A DNA stretch of 64,000 bases from positions 14,693,262 to 14,757,261 of the forward strand of contig NC_056418.1 in the NCBI RefSeq assembly GCF_905147365.1, read 5' to 3'. Positions 43,572 through 53,895 of this stretch are shown one piece after another; position 1 is the first letter of the stretch; each line of letters starts with the position of its first letter. Source of the DNA: Aricia agestis (lineage: Eukaryota; Arthropoda; Insecta; Lepidoptera; Lycaenidae). The notes under the pieces are model-generated. The model was not told where the DNA came from and did no database searches. It saw only the letters and a program-made list of their open reading frames with translations. Position numbers and translations under genes: made by a program.

Positions 43572-43840
43572 GTGTGAAAGAAAAAAGCCGGCTGATGATA
43601 GTAACATGTTAAGAAAAATCTTAGAGCATTAAAATAGGTCAACCAGCGCTATAAAACAGGCTAAGAACTTCCTAGAGACTTCTAAAAATGGATTAAAAAG
43701 TTTTGCAGCGCACTAAAAACTAATTAAGTGCACTTTCTAAAAACATAGGGCTTCGCCACACTGGCGGGCGTTGAGAGGGACTCGATAGGGACTTGGAGAG
43801 TGGAAAATTGGACATCTGACGGAGAAATGATAAGCTGTAA
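43572..43840. other. Unassigned stretch
   Basis: No gene or known repeat is recognised. Confidence 0.35.
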
Positions 43841-44093
43841 CCTACGAATAATAAAAACTAAGGAAGAGTAGCCATGTCAAAAAATTTTTTCGACGAGTCT
43901 ACAAAATGAGACCCGAATACATTGCATACTTTATGCATGTATTCGGGTCTCAACTTTGACAATTATTGTCAACGGTTTCATTTCGTAAAGAATGTTTCGT
44001 TGCTATTGTAATATATAACTGTGCGAAAAGGAACCAAGTTCAAAACGATTGAAGTATGGGAGTTACGTTTCCTTAGTTTTTATTATTCGTAGG
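43841..44093. mobile_element. MITE with perfect 25-bp terminal inverted repeats
   Basis: CCTACGAATAATAAAAACTA plus AGGAA at 43841-43865 is the exact complement of 44069-44093. The interior also contains a hairpin (GAGACCCGAATACA at 43911 against TGTATTCGGGTCTC to 43953). GTAA/GTAAC flank both sides, but the duplication is not clear. Confidence 0.85.
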
Positions 44094-44381
44094 CCGTAAC
44101 AGAAGAAACATGCAGACTTCTATCTCTTAAACCACCAAAATAAACGTAAAACCTTTGTCATTATAATAATATTATCATTGCTTCCCGTTAAGTTTTTTTA
44201 CTTTTCTGTTTTTAAGCTGTCTTCGTTTTGAAGCAAACTTTTTTCTGAATAATTTCATTACGGGTTCAAGACGTAAAACTGTCTTGTTGTCCCTCGGCCT
44301 CCCTGAGATTACATCAAAAGGTTGTCATTGGTTGGTTACTGTTTTCGATTTTTTTTCGATTTTTTTTCGATTCGATGATAA

Positions 44382-44741
44382 GCGCCTCCGTGGTCTAGTG
44401 GTATAGAGCGCGGCTCTTGACTCGGAGGTCGTGGGTTCGATTCCCGCGTTGGAAACATGCTATTTCCAAGTTTGGTTAGGACAATGCAGGCTGATCACCT
44501 GATTGTCTGACAAGTAAGATGATCCATGCGTCGGATGGGCATGTCGGTCCTGCGCCTGATCTCTCGCCAGTCGTGTCGGTCTTCCGTCCCACTGGGTTAT
44601 GAGAGTAAAGGAATAGAGAGTGCTCTTGTGTACTGCGCACACACTTGGGCACTATAAAAATTACTCCTGCGTAGCTGGCCTGGTTTCAATGAAACCGGCC
44701 ACCGTCACCGAAACCGGTGTGGGAGCTATTATTATTATTAC
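44382..44741 (+). mobile_element. tRNA-derived SINE, second type, with ATT repeat end
   Basis: A box TGGTCTAGTGG at 44391-44401 and B box GGTTCGATTCC at 44434-44444 form a tRNA-like head. The body (TTTGGTTAGGACAATGCAGG, GTCCCACTGGGTTATGAGAG, CTGGCCTGGTTTCAATGAAA, CCGAAACCGGTGTGGGAGCT) ends in (ATT)n. I recall this exact body from other moths. It is distinct from the 12588 family. Only one copy is in the window. Confidence 0.88.
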
Positions 44742-45378
44742 TGCTTTCGATCCTGGGTGCACAGGAGTTGCAGTGGTTCTGCCAATGCTAAGGTTCTCTT
44801 TAAATTTAAAAGGAGGTAATTTAGGTTCCACTCCATCATATTATTATTATGATTAGTCTATATGTATTCTTAATATTTTATAATGCTTAACAATATCCTA
44901 TATGTAAACCTTTTTGGCAACCCTACAACTCGTAGTTATTTAATACTAATGTAAGCTACATAGTACATAGTGTAAAGTATACAAATCCGCAATACAAGCG
45001 AACATGTGTAGATTTATCACGTCATATGTTTTTATTAGCCCAACGTGCGCCAAGCACACCACCTCATAAATACTTTTTCGTTCTTTTAAGTTTCTTTTTT
45101 TTCGTACAAAAGTAAGTTGAGATATTGGCTTTACGATTCGTTAAGTTTTTGTTTACTGTGTGTGATTTTTGTTTATTCGCCACTTCGCTTTTAAAATGTT
45201 TTTAAGGAAATATGCTGTTCGTGTAACCAAAATATGCACATAAGGAATTGGGAACACTTCATAATGAACACTTCGTAGTATATTTTTTACGGCATTATAC
45301 GTAGTTAAAAGTTGGGGCTGTTTGGTTTTACATGAATTTTACAGCAGTGTTATGTTATGCTGTTTTATGTATGTTTTG
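44742..45378. other. Unassigned stretch
   Basis: No gene. Another ATTATTATTAT run at 44840-44852 may mark the true 3' end of the SINE or a second remnant. Confidence 0.35.
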
Positions 45379-45431
45379 TTGCTTTCCATCAGATGACCCG
45401 TTTGCTCGTTTGCCCTCTTAATTACTAAAAA
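45379..45431 (+). mobile_element. LINE/SINE 3' tail fragment
   Basis: TTGCTTTCCATCAGATGACC, CGTTTGCTCGTTTGCCCTC, then a short A run. Only the last ~50 bp are present. Confidence 0.7.
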
Positions 45432-45551
45432 AAATCGTTTCCCTTGCACTCTCTATCTAGAGCCTAATATTAGTTTGTCGCCTTGAGTGGACCCAGGGTA
45501 GCATTAGATTCATCTTTTAGTGAGCTCCTATAATAATAATAATAGTAAAAT

Positions 45552-45816
45552 AATAATATCTGTGGACGCCTCACACCACGACAGTCTGGCCCCGTGCTAA
45601 GTACCTGAAGGACTTGTGTTACGGGTACCAGGCAACGGAAATATATTTCATATTTTTATAATACACATTTATTTATGATTTTTATTATATGATACTTACA
45701 CATATTTAATACACATCCATGACCCAGGAATTTTGAAATTTTTTTGTTCCGTCGGCGGGAATCGTACCCGCGACCCCCGGCTTGAGCTACCAACAGCCCA
45801 CCAACTGAGCCCACAA
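45552..45816 (-). mobile_element. tRNA-derived SINE
   Basis: Minus-strand copy of the 12588 type. The B box complement is GGGAATCGTACCC (two changes from consensus). The A-box side is ACCAACTGAGCCCAC with an inserted C. Both internal promoter boxes are therefore damaged. Confidence 0.85.
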
Positions 45817-46073
45817 AATTCTCTCAAACTAGTCCAAAACCTGTTACAAATTCTTTCAAAGAATTAGAGACAACAACGAAACAATAAACGTAACTGTTGT
45901 CAAAAGTCAAAATGGCCTTACAAACTTACAAACGCTCCAACTTGGGCCGGTATTAAAAAACTTTTACTTCATGCGAACTCTCCGTTTCTACATGTGTGCT
46001 ATTACGGGAATACGGGGCATTCCAAGTTTGTTTCGCCGGTTTCGAGGGAGGTTTGTTGCTACAAACACATTTA

Positions 46074-46229
46074 TATCCATACTAATATTATAAAAGTCTG
46101 TCTGTCTGCCTGTCTGTTGCCTCTTCACGCCCAAACCGCTGAACCGAGGACACTTTTCATTCCAGAAAATGTACGGTTCCCGCGCGATAAACGACTTTTG
46201 GCGCATCGGAGTTGCGGGCGTCATCTAGT
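46074..46229 (+). mobile_element. Lep1-type Helitron with internal deletion
   Basis: ATCCATACTAATATTATAAA to GGAGTTGCGGGCGTCATCTA/GT. About 55 bp of the middle (GAAATTTGG...GGGAAAGGACA) are missing; both ends are intact. Confidence 0.88.
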
Positions 46230-46230
46230 T

Positions 46231-46613
46231 TAAGGCCCTGTACACATTGGGCGTTTTGAAGCGCGCGCTTTGCTAACGCGCGTTTTGAGAACCCAGGATT
46301 CTATTGAAGCGTACACATGCAAGCGCGCATTTAACGCGCGCTTACATGTGCCCTCTTCAATAGAATCCGGGGTTTCCAAAACGCGCGTTAGCAAAGCGCG
46401 CGCTTCTAAACGCCCAATGTGTACCTGCTCTAAGAGCGAAGAAAACACATTGGGCGTTTTGAAGCGCGCGTTAGGCGCGCGCTTTGCTAACGCGCGTTAA
46501 ACGCACGCTTTAATGTGTACGCTTCGATAGAATACGGGGTTCTCAAAACGCGCGTTAGTAAAGCGCGTTCCTAACGCGCGCTTCAAAACGCCCAATGTGT
46601 ACCCGCTCTTAGT
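46231..46613. repeat. GC-rich double palindrome between two Helitron 3' ends
   Basis: Two adjacent imperfect palindromes (about 46235-46440 and 46443-46613). Both have outer ends CACATTGGGCGTTTTGAAGC and the complement TTCAAAACGCCCAATGTG or a variant, and alternating GCGCGCG/CGCGCGTTAGCAAAGC motifs. Centres are near 46325 and 46510. GGTACACATTGGGCGTTTT-like ends look like terminal repeats of a foldback MITE. Frames on both strands arise from the symmetry. It lies exactly between two Lep1-type copies in opposite orientation. Confidence 0.85.
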
Positions 46614-46616
46614 ATA

Positions 46617-46770
46617 ACTAGATGACGCCCGCAACTCCGTACATAACTTTTTCCGAAATAAAAAGTATCCTATATCCTTCCCCGCGACTCAAAGTATATC
46701 CGTAATGAATTTAATCAAAATCGGTTCAGCGGTTTAAGCGCAAAGAGGTAAGAGACAGACAGACAGAAAA
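46617..46770 (-). mobile_element. Lep1-type Helitron, partial
   Basis: ACTAGATGACGCCCGCAACT then CCGTACATAACTTTTTCC, with the GTTGCGCCAAAACTCG segment deleted. It continues TCAAAATCGGTTCAGCGGTT and ends in an ACAG tract; the final ATTAGTATGG is lost. Confidence 0.82.
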
Positions 46771-46772
46771 AG

Positions 46773-46885
46773 GGCTGCCGGCGACGCACTTCCAACTCTT
46801 CCGATGTTGCGAGTGTTCATGGAAGACGGTAGTTGTTTTCCATTAGATGACCCGTTTGCTCGTTAACCCCATAATTTTATAAAAT
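46773..46885 (+). mobile_element. LINE/SINE 3' tail fragment, diverged
   Basis: GGGCTGCCGGCGACGCACTT, GTTGCGAGTGTTCATGGAAG and TAGATGACCCGTTTGCTCGT, then ATAATTTTATAAAATAA. About 15% changed from young copies by eye. Confidence 0.7.
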
Positions 46886-46889
46886 AATG

Positions 46890-47328
46890 TGCCAACTGCG
46901 AGTCGTACTCGCGCACGAAGGGCTCCGTACTGTTACAGAGCAAAAATAAGCCAAAATTTGTGTTTTGGTATGTTTAATTTGCCCACCTTAAATTTTTATT
47001 TTATTTTAATATTAGTATTAATTAATAACACATAATTTAGGCCTTTGTAAAAATTTCAAGTGCCTACCTGTTGCCATTATTGATAACGAGCAAGAAAGGC
47101 CAAAAAAATCACGTTTGTTATATCGGAGCCCACTTAAATATTAATTTTATTTTGTTTTTAGTATTTGTTATAGCGGCAACAGATATACATAATCTGTGAA
47201 AATTTCATAAGTCTAGCTACAACGGTTCTAGAGATACAGCCTGGTGACAGACAGCTACGGACAGACGGACAGACAACGAAGTCTTAGTAATAGGGTCCCG
47301 TTTTTACCCATTGGGTACGGAACCCTAA
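46890..47328 (-). repeat. GGGTTCCGTACC-family repeat, minus strand
   Basis: The right end TTGGGTACGGAACCCTA and left end CCAACTGCGAGTCGTACTCG are the complements of the family ends. The interior (TTTGTTATAGCGGCAACAGA) matches the copy at 571-1009, unlike the tandem interior at 42287. Confidence 0.8.
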
Positions 47329-47714
47329 AAAGACAAACTTTTCTATTTATAATAATATTATGGATACTATTGTAAGTGCGGAACCCAAGTACAATAATAC
47401 CACCATTGAGGTGTCAGATTAAACAATCTCAACTCTCAAGGCATTCCTTTGTGAAAATCAATACAACCTCATATTTACTTTTAATGTTATTTTTAGTATG
47501 AGCTTCTGTACAGTTGGCAAAACAAACGTTTAACTTTATAGGGGAATAATTTTTGTACGTAATTTCGTCCGCGTACAATTCGTTTATACCGCGGTAACCC
47601 TACAGTATGAAGCTACTAGGACACTATCATAATAATATCCCGGTATATCAAGTAGGTACGTATCTCCGTATCTTTTAAGTAGAATAATTTTATAGTGCCC
47701 AAATGTGTGCACAG
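47329..47714. other. Unassigned stretch
   Basis: No gene or known repeat is recognised. Confidence 0.35.
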
Positions 47715-48058
47715 TTTTTTTTTTATGAAATAAGGGGGCAAACGAGCAAACGGGTCACCTGATGGAAAGCAACCTCCGTCGCCCATGGACACTCGCAACA
47801 TCAGAAGAGCTGCAGGTGCGTTGCCGGCATTTTAAGAGGGAATACGCTCTTTTCTTGAAGGTTTGCAGGTCGTATCGGTCCGGAAATACTGCTGGTGACA
47901 GTTCATTCCAGAGTTTTACAGTGCGCGGCAGAAAGTTACGCGAAAAACGCACTGTGGAAGACTGCCACTCATCAAGGTGATGAGGATGGTATGTTTTTCG
48001 CGTGGGACGATAGCGAAAAGTTGCAGGTGGTATGATTCCGAACAATTCCTCAGAGCAC
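47715..48058 (-). mobile_element. 5'-truncated LINE with readable ORF2 C-terminus
   Basis: On the minus strand an open C-terminal coding part is followed by the tail GCAACATCAGAAGAGCTGCA (window strand) and an A run of about 10. The last ~120 bp before the A run are nearly identical to the 3' part of the ACGTGGGAGAG SINE. Truncation near 48058. Confidence 0.88.
47755..48045 (-). pseudogene. C-terminal 96 residues of a LINE reverse transcriptase
   Basis: It reads through STVRFSRNFLPRTVKLWNEL and SPAVFPDRYDLQTFKKRAYS to RRRLLSIR and a stop. PRT...LWNxLPxxVFP...L..FK.R is the typical end of insect CR1/jockey-type ORF2 proteins. The upstream endonuclease and RT are missing through 5' truncation, so this is a dead copy despite its open frame. 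It shows which LINE class supplied the SINE's tail. Confidence 0.85.
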
Positions 48059-49047
48059 TCCCTAGTACTTTTTTCACTAAGGATTAAAGAAAGGCTTGAG
48101 CTGTGTTCCTATGTTTTGCTTTTTTTTGTATAATCCAGCCAAATCTGTTTTCTGGACGTTTAAACACAGCGGAAAATCTGGCCATTTTTTTGGGTTTTGG
48201 AACGTTCATATCTTATTTAATAATTAAATTATGAAAAAAAAGAAAACATAGGGACATTGTATTAGTGGCCGTAGATATTCAGGAAAAAAATTATAACTTT
48301 ACGAGCATATCTAGGGAGGAAACAGGGGACAACGTTTGTATGGAAAAAAGGGCGGTGTGGACTCCTCTTAAACTAAACTGATCTTTGCCCATAGTTATGT
48401 TTATACATACGGGATTATTATTAATCCCGTATAGTTTTTGCTGTTAGCGGTGCGCGCTATCTTGACTAAACAGGCTTAGCTCGCATGCGACGAATTCACC
48501 GGATTATGCAGTTTACATATTTTATACTACAGCCTTCTGATAATGCACTAATATCGTATATTAGAAGCTTATATTATTAAGTAGGTCTTTAGGTCAAAAT
48601 TGAGGTTATTAGTAAAGATTTAAGGATATGCCACGACGTTATTTTTGAACAAGATCCATGAAAAAATGTAACAGTGGCCCCAAACAATCCCGCAATGGGG
48701 CCATTCATTTGACCCACATATTTTATTTCATTAGAGATGTGACCACTGTTTTGGAGTGCAAAACAGTGGTTTTAAAACATAATATACATAATATGTACTT
48801 TGATAATAATAGATATACGATTAATTATTATTTCTACTTATATTTTTAAACAACAAAACAAATACTTAAAGACGAGTTGGCAAGTGATTAACTAAGGAAA
48901 ACTATTATTACTGTCCAAAAATAATTAAAGAATATAATAATATTGAAATTCACCAAAATACATTATGAATATAACTAATACGTAATGTGTGTAAGCTTTA
49001 TGTTTAGTTTATGTTAAACTTACGTTAAACCTTAATAACTTAGATGA
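48059..49047. other. Unassigned stretch
   Basis: It contains a short hairpin CGGGATTATTATTAATCCCG near 48410. No gene or dispersed family is recognised. Short frames at 48658-48849 are not credible. Confidence 0.4.
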
Positions 49048-49215
49048 ATGATTGGTCTCGCGCGCGCGCTACGACTAGATACCGTCAGAGTACTTGAAAA
49101 ATGCGGCAACAAATCATACGCCTGATGCGGCGTAACCGCGCCAGTCGCGCCGCAAGCTTCGGGTGAGGTAGATGTGTCGATAATTTTCGAAATTTTAAGT
49201 TACGTCCGTAGCAAA

Positions 49216-49292
49216 ATGCCAGTTTGTGTAGTGAGACTATCCAATAATAACACTACAAGAAACAAGAAAGGTACTGGCATCACATACCATCA
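49216..49292 (+). pseudogene. First exon of a THAP-domain protein (transposase relic)
   Basis: ATG opens MPVCVVRLSNNNTTRNKKG then TGITYH, followed by CA|GTAAAT, a consensus-like splice donor. The pattern C-V-V-x...NN...KK-G(x)-G-I-(T/S)YH is the usual start of THAP zinc fingers, normally followed by FP after the donor. The second zinc Cys expected at residue 8-9 is Ser9 here, one base change from Cys. THAP domains bind DNA; in P-type transposases they recognise subterminal sites. No downstream exon is found within the inverted repeats. Confidence 0.7.
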
Positions 49293-49304
49293 GTAAATAT
49301 TATA

Positions 49305-49616
49305 TACGTGGGAGAGCCATGCTTCGGCACGAATGGGCCGGCTCGACCGGAGAAATACCACGTTCTAAAAGAAAACCGGCGTGAAACAGCGCTTCCGCTG
49401 TGTTTCGCCGAGTGAGTGAGTTTACCGGAGGCCCGATTCCCTTCCCTATCCTCCCCTATTCCCTTCCCTTCCAATCCCCACTCTCCCCTATTACCCTATT
49501 CCCTCTAAAAGGCCGGCAACGCAACCTGCAGCTCTTCTGATGCTGCGAGTGTCCATGGGCGACGGAAGTTGCTTTCCATCAGGTGACCCGTTTGCTCGTT
49601 TGCCCCCTTATTTCAT

Positions 49617-49632
<16 letters not shown>
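49305..49632 (+). mobile_element. SINE (ACGTGGGAGAG type), complete, inside the THAP element
   Basis: TACGTGGGAGAGCCATGCTT through the GCGCTTCCGCTGTG hairpin and pyrimidine tract to CATCAGGTGACCCGTTTGCT and an A run of about 16. It begins 12 bp after the THAP exon's donor. Confidence 0.92.

Positions 49633-49706
<74 letters not shown>
49633..49706. repeat. (AT)37 dinucleotide microsatellite
   Basis: About 74 bp of uninterrupted AT directly after the SINE poly(A), probably grown from the tail/target junction. Confidence 0.97.
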
Positions 49707-49708
<2 letters not shown>

Positions 49709-49857
49709 TCTTAAGCACAGAAAAATAATATTATAAACCTGAAAATCCGGATCGGAGTAGCGCTTGATGCAGTGTTGCCAATTACCATAAACTAAAAATT
49801 TCCAAATTTTTCTGAGGTTGTGATTTTTTTTTTATTATATCTTATTTTTTTTATATA

Positions 49858-50015
49858 TACATAGTGGCTGAGTGGATGAGCACATTAAAATCTCTAGCTA
49901 GGGTAGCTGGTTCAAATTCCGCCAACGGAACAAAAAGTTTTTAAAGTTCCTGGATCATGAATGTGTATTAATAAATATGAATTATGAGTATCATATTATA
50001 ATAAAAATCTTAATT
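49858..50015 (+). mobile_element. tRNA-derived SINE, 3' truncated
   Basis: A box TGGCTGAGTGG at 49865-49875, B box GGTTCAAATTCC at 49909-49920, then GGAACAAAAAGTTTTTAAAG and ATTATAATAAAAATCTTA. The 3' GAAGCGTCCATAGATATT part is missing. Same family as 12588. Confidence 0.85.
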
Positions 50016-50459
50016 ACAGTTTATATTTTATGTACACAGTACAGTAACAAATGAGAAAACAAAAACATTTGCTTTTTAATGACTCATTCTTAACTTTCGT
50101 TAAACTTCCTACCATTGTTTTTGTATTGTTTTCTCATCAATATTGTACCCATTATATTTCGTTGACCTAAACAACGTTGTTATTTTATCGCATTCTTTTC
50201 GAATGGACTTTATACCAATGGTAAAGTTTATCTGGTGATTAAAAAATCAGCACTTACTATACAATAATAATAAATTACAAGACCACAGCAACTAATTTTT
50301 CCCCATTGATTGGGCACCAGTCACGTATCTGGCAACCCGATTATCTACGCAACAACAATATTTGTGTATTGTTTTACACACACTACAATATTGAGTTGCC
50401 GCATGTTCGCGCTGTATACAGCGCGGTATCTAGTCGAGCGCGCGCGCGAGACCAATCAT

Positions 50460-51138
50460 ATTTGATTATCTCGGTATCAATAAATATTTCGTGATTACAG
50501 GATGTTAAATGTAATGGTAGATGTTTTGATTCCGGGAGATTGATTCTAGTGATACAATTGTATAGAATACATCCGGTCGGGGAAAATGAAGGCAGATGCC
50601 GTTGACGTACGGAAAAGATGGCAGGCTAAAATCAATCTTCAAGAAACATTAAAGTCTTAAATGCATGATTATAGAATTTTAAGAGCATTTTGTACGTGCA
50701 AGTAATGTAAGTTAGTTGACAAAGAGATAGTACCTATTTAATATCCAATAGAAGAATGTATTGTAAAGTTTCCAAAAGCATAAATCATTGTGCTCCACAT
50801 AATAATATGTATGAATAAATATCCTCTTGGGAAGCGTGAAAGATAAAACATAGCTAATTTATGATTCCGGCCATAGAGCGTGCTATAGTCTGCTTATACC
50901 GAACACGCGAGCCCAAAAATGACTTCAACGATCCAAATTAAATGTTATGTGAAAATTAATTGTCCATAGCCACCCAAAGCCGTACGCCAGCCAACATTTT
51001 TCAATTTCGAACGTTGTTTTTTTTAAATTAGAAAAGCGAAAAGCGCAAGCGTGTAAAGACGAATGTGTTTTGAATTTAGAACGACACTGGCAGTTTTTGG
51101 AACTTAGGTAAAATAAGTTTTTTTGTAGAAGTTTTTAT
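50460..51138. other. Unassigned stretch
   Basis: No gene or dispersed repeat is recognised. Confidence 0.4.
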
Positions 51139-51322
51139 GGGTTCCGTACCGTAAAGGGTAAAGACGGAACACTACTACTAAGACTTCGTTGTCTGTCCGT
51201 CTGTAATATGTCTGTTGTCTGTTTGTCCTATTGATTGTCTCCAGATTTACAGGCTTGTTTGTTGTTTCTATCTCAAGAACGGTGATAATAACTATCTCAA
51301 ATACTAAAAACAAAATAAATTA
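51139..51322 (+). repeat. GGGTTCCGTACC-family repeat, 5' part
   Basis: GGGTTCCGTACCGTAAAGGG, GACTTCGTTGTCTGTCCGTC and AATACTAAAAACAAAATAAA in the family order. The GACTCGCACTTGGCC end is absent. Confidence 0.75.
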
Positions 51323-51414
51323 ACATGAAACATTGAATGGCGTTGTTCAGTCAAAGGGCTAGCTGTTTGATTGAACGGCTATTTAAACCAGTCGGCTGCG
51401 ACATATATATAAAT

Positions 51415-51582
51415 ATGTAATTGGAATCTCGGAATCGGCTCCAACGATTTTCATGTAATTTAGTATATATTTAGGGGGTTTCGGGGGCGATAAATCGATC
51501 TAGCTAGGAATCATTTTTAGAAAATGTCATTTTATTCGTGTTTTATCGAATACCAAGCAAAGCTCGGTCAAATAGCTAGTAT
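51415..51582 (+). repeat. Possible dispersed repeat ending GCTCGGTCAAATAGCTAGT
   Basis: GGAATCTCGGAATCGGCTCC at the left and AGCAAAGCTCGGTCAAATAG plus CTAGTA at the right are wording I recall from dispersed insect repeats. One copy only here. Confidence 0.35.
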
Positions 51583-53338
51583 TAATAATGGAACGAAGAA
51601 CGTATGCACTCCATGGTAATGTCTATGATTTTCAAAAATCTTAGAAGGGATGTTAATTTTACGACTTACGAGGTTTTTCGATGCGGGCTTAATAAAAAAA
51701 AATTTAAGGATTTAGTAACACATTGATAACACAGTACTATGCTGAGCTTTAATTTTTTTATGCACTACACAGAAACGCTTGCACGATACTTATATTATTG
51801 CATAAAATTATAGGTTTTAACCTACGTTTTAACCTTATTAAACGTACCTTGGGTCAAAATACAAACGCCAGTGACATTTTGATTTCACGTTTAGAAATCG
51901 TTCGTGTAACCTTGACCGATATTATACGAAAACAAAGAGTGGAAACGAATGAAGCTATTTTTCAGTGTATTGTCTTTCAATATATTGTGGTATGTTTGAT
52001 TGAGGACAAAGTCACGGTGGCTTCATTTTAGGACAATAACTTTTGTATTACTTATTTAACCAGAAAAAGAAATACTTAGTAAGAATGTGAAAGAAATAGT
52101 AAAAGTTTTTAGTAAAAAGTTGAAAAAGAAATAGTAAAAATGTGAAAAACAACCCTTAAAGGTTCAAATAAGCACAAAAGTAATAACATAATTTTAACCA
52201 AAAAAAGACTTCTAAAACGTGTTTCCTTATCATGGGTCTAACTGTAAAGTATCTTCTTTCCAACAAAAAAGAATCATCAAAATCGGTTTACCAACAGCGA
52301 AGTTATTCCGCGAACAAGTAAAAAATAACATAAATGTGGTTGAATTCAGAAACCCTTTTTCTGAAGTCATAAAAAAATTAAAAACCCTGTACTTATTTGA
52401 TGGATTTTTTTTGGATGGAATTTTGAAATTGGCGCATTCTATTTCTCTCTAAACGATTCATAAAAAAATCCTTATAATAAATTATTTATGATTTTGCATA
52501 TATTGTCCATATTTCGGCACTTTGATAAGGCATATTTTAATCACTAATTAGATGTCTATTCACGAGTACGACATACAAAAACATACAAATTACGATTGAC
52601 ACAAAACTCGCATAGTTATAAATATATTAGGTTATGACGGTACAAACTTGTAATTGCATTCTGCCTTCATCTAGATATCTCATATCCTAAAATCTAGACT
52701 CTCGTATATCATTTACGTGATCTATATGGTAATTACTCCATTTTCCAAACGAATTCCGCGGAATGTTTTTGATTAATTCAAACGGCCGTTTCTGGAGCGC
52801 GGTAATGGTTTCCTGCGCTAAACTGCTTTTTGGCATAGTTTGTTTCGACGATCAGTCAAAACCTTTTTTATGCACAGAAAATCGGAGACGTCTGAGATAA
52901 GGATCGGCTGGTGTAACCCGAAGAGATGGTAAGCGGATGCAGGCTGCAGTGTTTCTGCCGCATTCAGAGACAAATAATAATTAATTAATTATTATTTTTA
53001 TTTTTATTTACGAGCCTATACTATAAGGTCTTCCATCTGTCTCGCTCCAACGCCACCCAACTCAAACTTAAACTCAAACGGTCCACGGTGGTGTCGTCCG
53101 TCCTATGAATATTAATTAGTTAACTGTAACTAAATTAAGATTTTAACATAAGCCTCATGCATTATCTGTCAAACTCTTCATTAAATTGAAGTTTAATCAT
53201 CATTAAACGTCTCGGCGGCCGTTACCCATTAAAACTCGGTGGTGTTCAGACAGCCCCAAACTTGTAGAAACCACGGGTACATTTTGATTTCTGACTTCTA
53301 ACGACTATTCGATAACAATTAACGATTAACAACATAAT
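51583..53338. other. Unassigned stretch of about 1.75 kb
   Basis: No dispersed repeat is identified. Two 77-codon frames (51798-52031, 52219-52452) have no recognisable domain. This is one of the few long stretches without a known element. Confidence 0.4.
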
Positions 53339-53775
53339 GCTAAGTACTCACATACGGTTTTGCTCGATCGCGCAATAACGTCGAGCAAAACCCGCGGCTC
53401 GGGATTTCGTCCACACATTCAGCATTGCTCGATAGTTTTATTCTAAATCGATATATTTAATTCCATCGAGCCGGCTCGATGTGAGCCTTCAAGCGGCTCG
53501 ATGCGAGCCTTCGAGCTGTGAGTTTTGCGGTCCACACAGTAATTATTACTCGATTTGGAGTAAAACTATCGAGCAAAACCGTATGTGAGTACTTAGCGTA
53601 AGTCTTGAAATGTTCGTGGTAGAGGAAAGGTATATGAGGAGGAAAGTGATACGAATTTCCCCGGGTCATCTAGTTCAATTAAAAAATAGCATACGATACA
53701 AGAGAGCTCAACTTAAGTTATAAAAGCTCCGTATCTCTATTGGTAAGGGGGTTCATAATTAGTTGAAGGTTGCAT
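53339..53775 (-). repeat. Inverted copy of the 16130-16498 repeat
   Basis: A TIR element lies at 53339-53597 (TAAGTACTCACATACGGTTT to ACCGTATGTGAGTACTTA), larger than its 16313 relative because the interior CGAGCCGGCTCGATG motifs are expanded. It is followed by AGTCTTGAAATGTTCGTGGT and ACGATACAAGAGAGCTCAAC in reverse complement of 16130-16312. Confidence 0.78.
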
Positions 53776-53811
53776 GTCATTAACGGACTCGGTGTCCCTC
53801 AATCAAGTGAT

Positions 53812-53850
53812 CGTTTGCTCCCTTTCTTGTTCATTTCATTAAAAAAATAC
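53812..53850 (+). mobile_element. Degraded LINE/SINE tail
   Basis: TCAAGTGATCGTTTGCTCCC then TTCATTTCATTAAAAAAA resemble the last ~40 bp of the shared tail. Confidence 0.4.
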
Positions 53851-53895
53851 GTGTAGCACTCGGGAACTACCGCGTTAGGGGAACTCGGGAACTAC

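Larger units (their letters stand above)
49048..50459 (+). mobile_element. P-like (THAP) DNA transposon relic, interrupted by two SINEs
   Basis: Ends ATGATTGGTCTCGCGCGCGC then GCTACGACTAGATACCG (49048-49083) and the complement at about 50424-50459 differ by one base gap. An inner segment AAATGCGGCAACAAATCA also has an inverted partner (AGTTGCCGCATG). Inside, 49216-49292 encodes the start of a THAP domain with a splice donor. Removing the SINE, the (TA)n tract and the tRNA-type SINE leaves roughly 0.85 kb, too short for a transposase, so it is a deletion derivative. THAP domains at the N-terminus plus terminal inverted repeats point to the P superfamily. Flanks TAGATGAA/TATTTGAT match only 5 of 8. 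Confidence 0.75.

Noticed and set aside
44384..44455. Functional tRNA gene
   Set aside because: A and B boxes are present, but the sequence continues into a SINE body and the acceptor stem is not formed.
46230..46500. Overlapping 72-76-codon frames on both strands
   Set aside because: They come from palindromic CGCG-rich DNA and mirror one another.
48405..48430. Rho-independent terminator-like hairpin CGGGATTATTATTAATCCCG
   Set aside because: A bacterial terminator has no meaning in this eukaryotic context; just a short palindrome.
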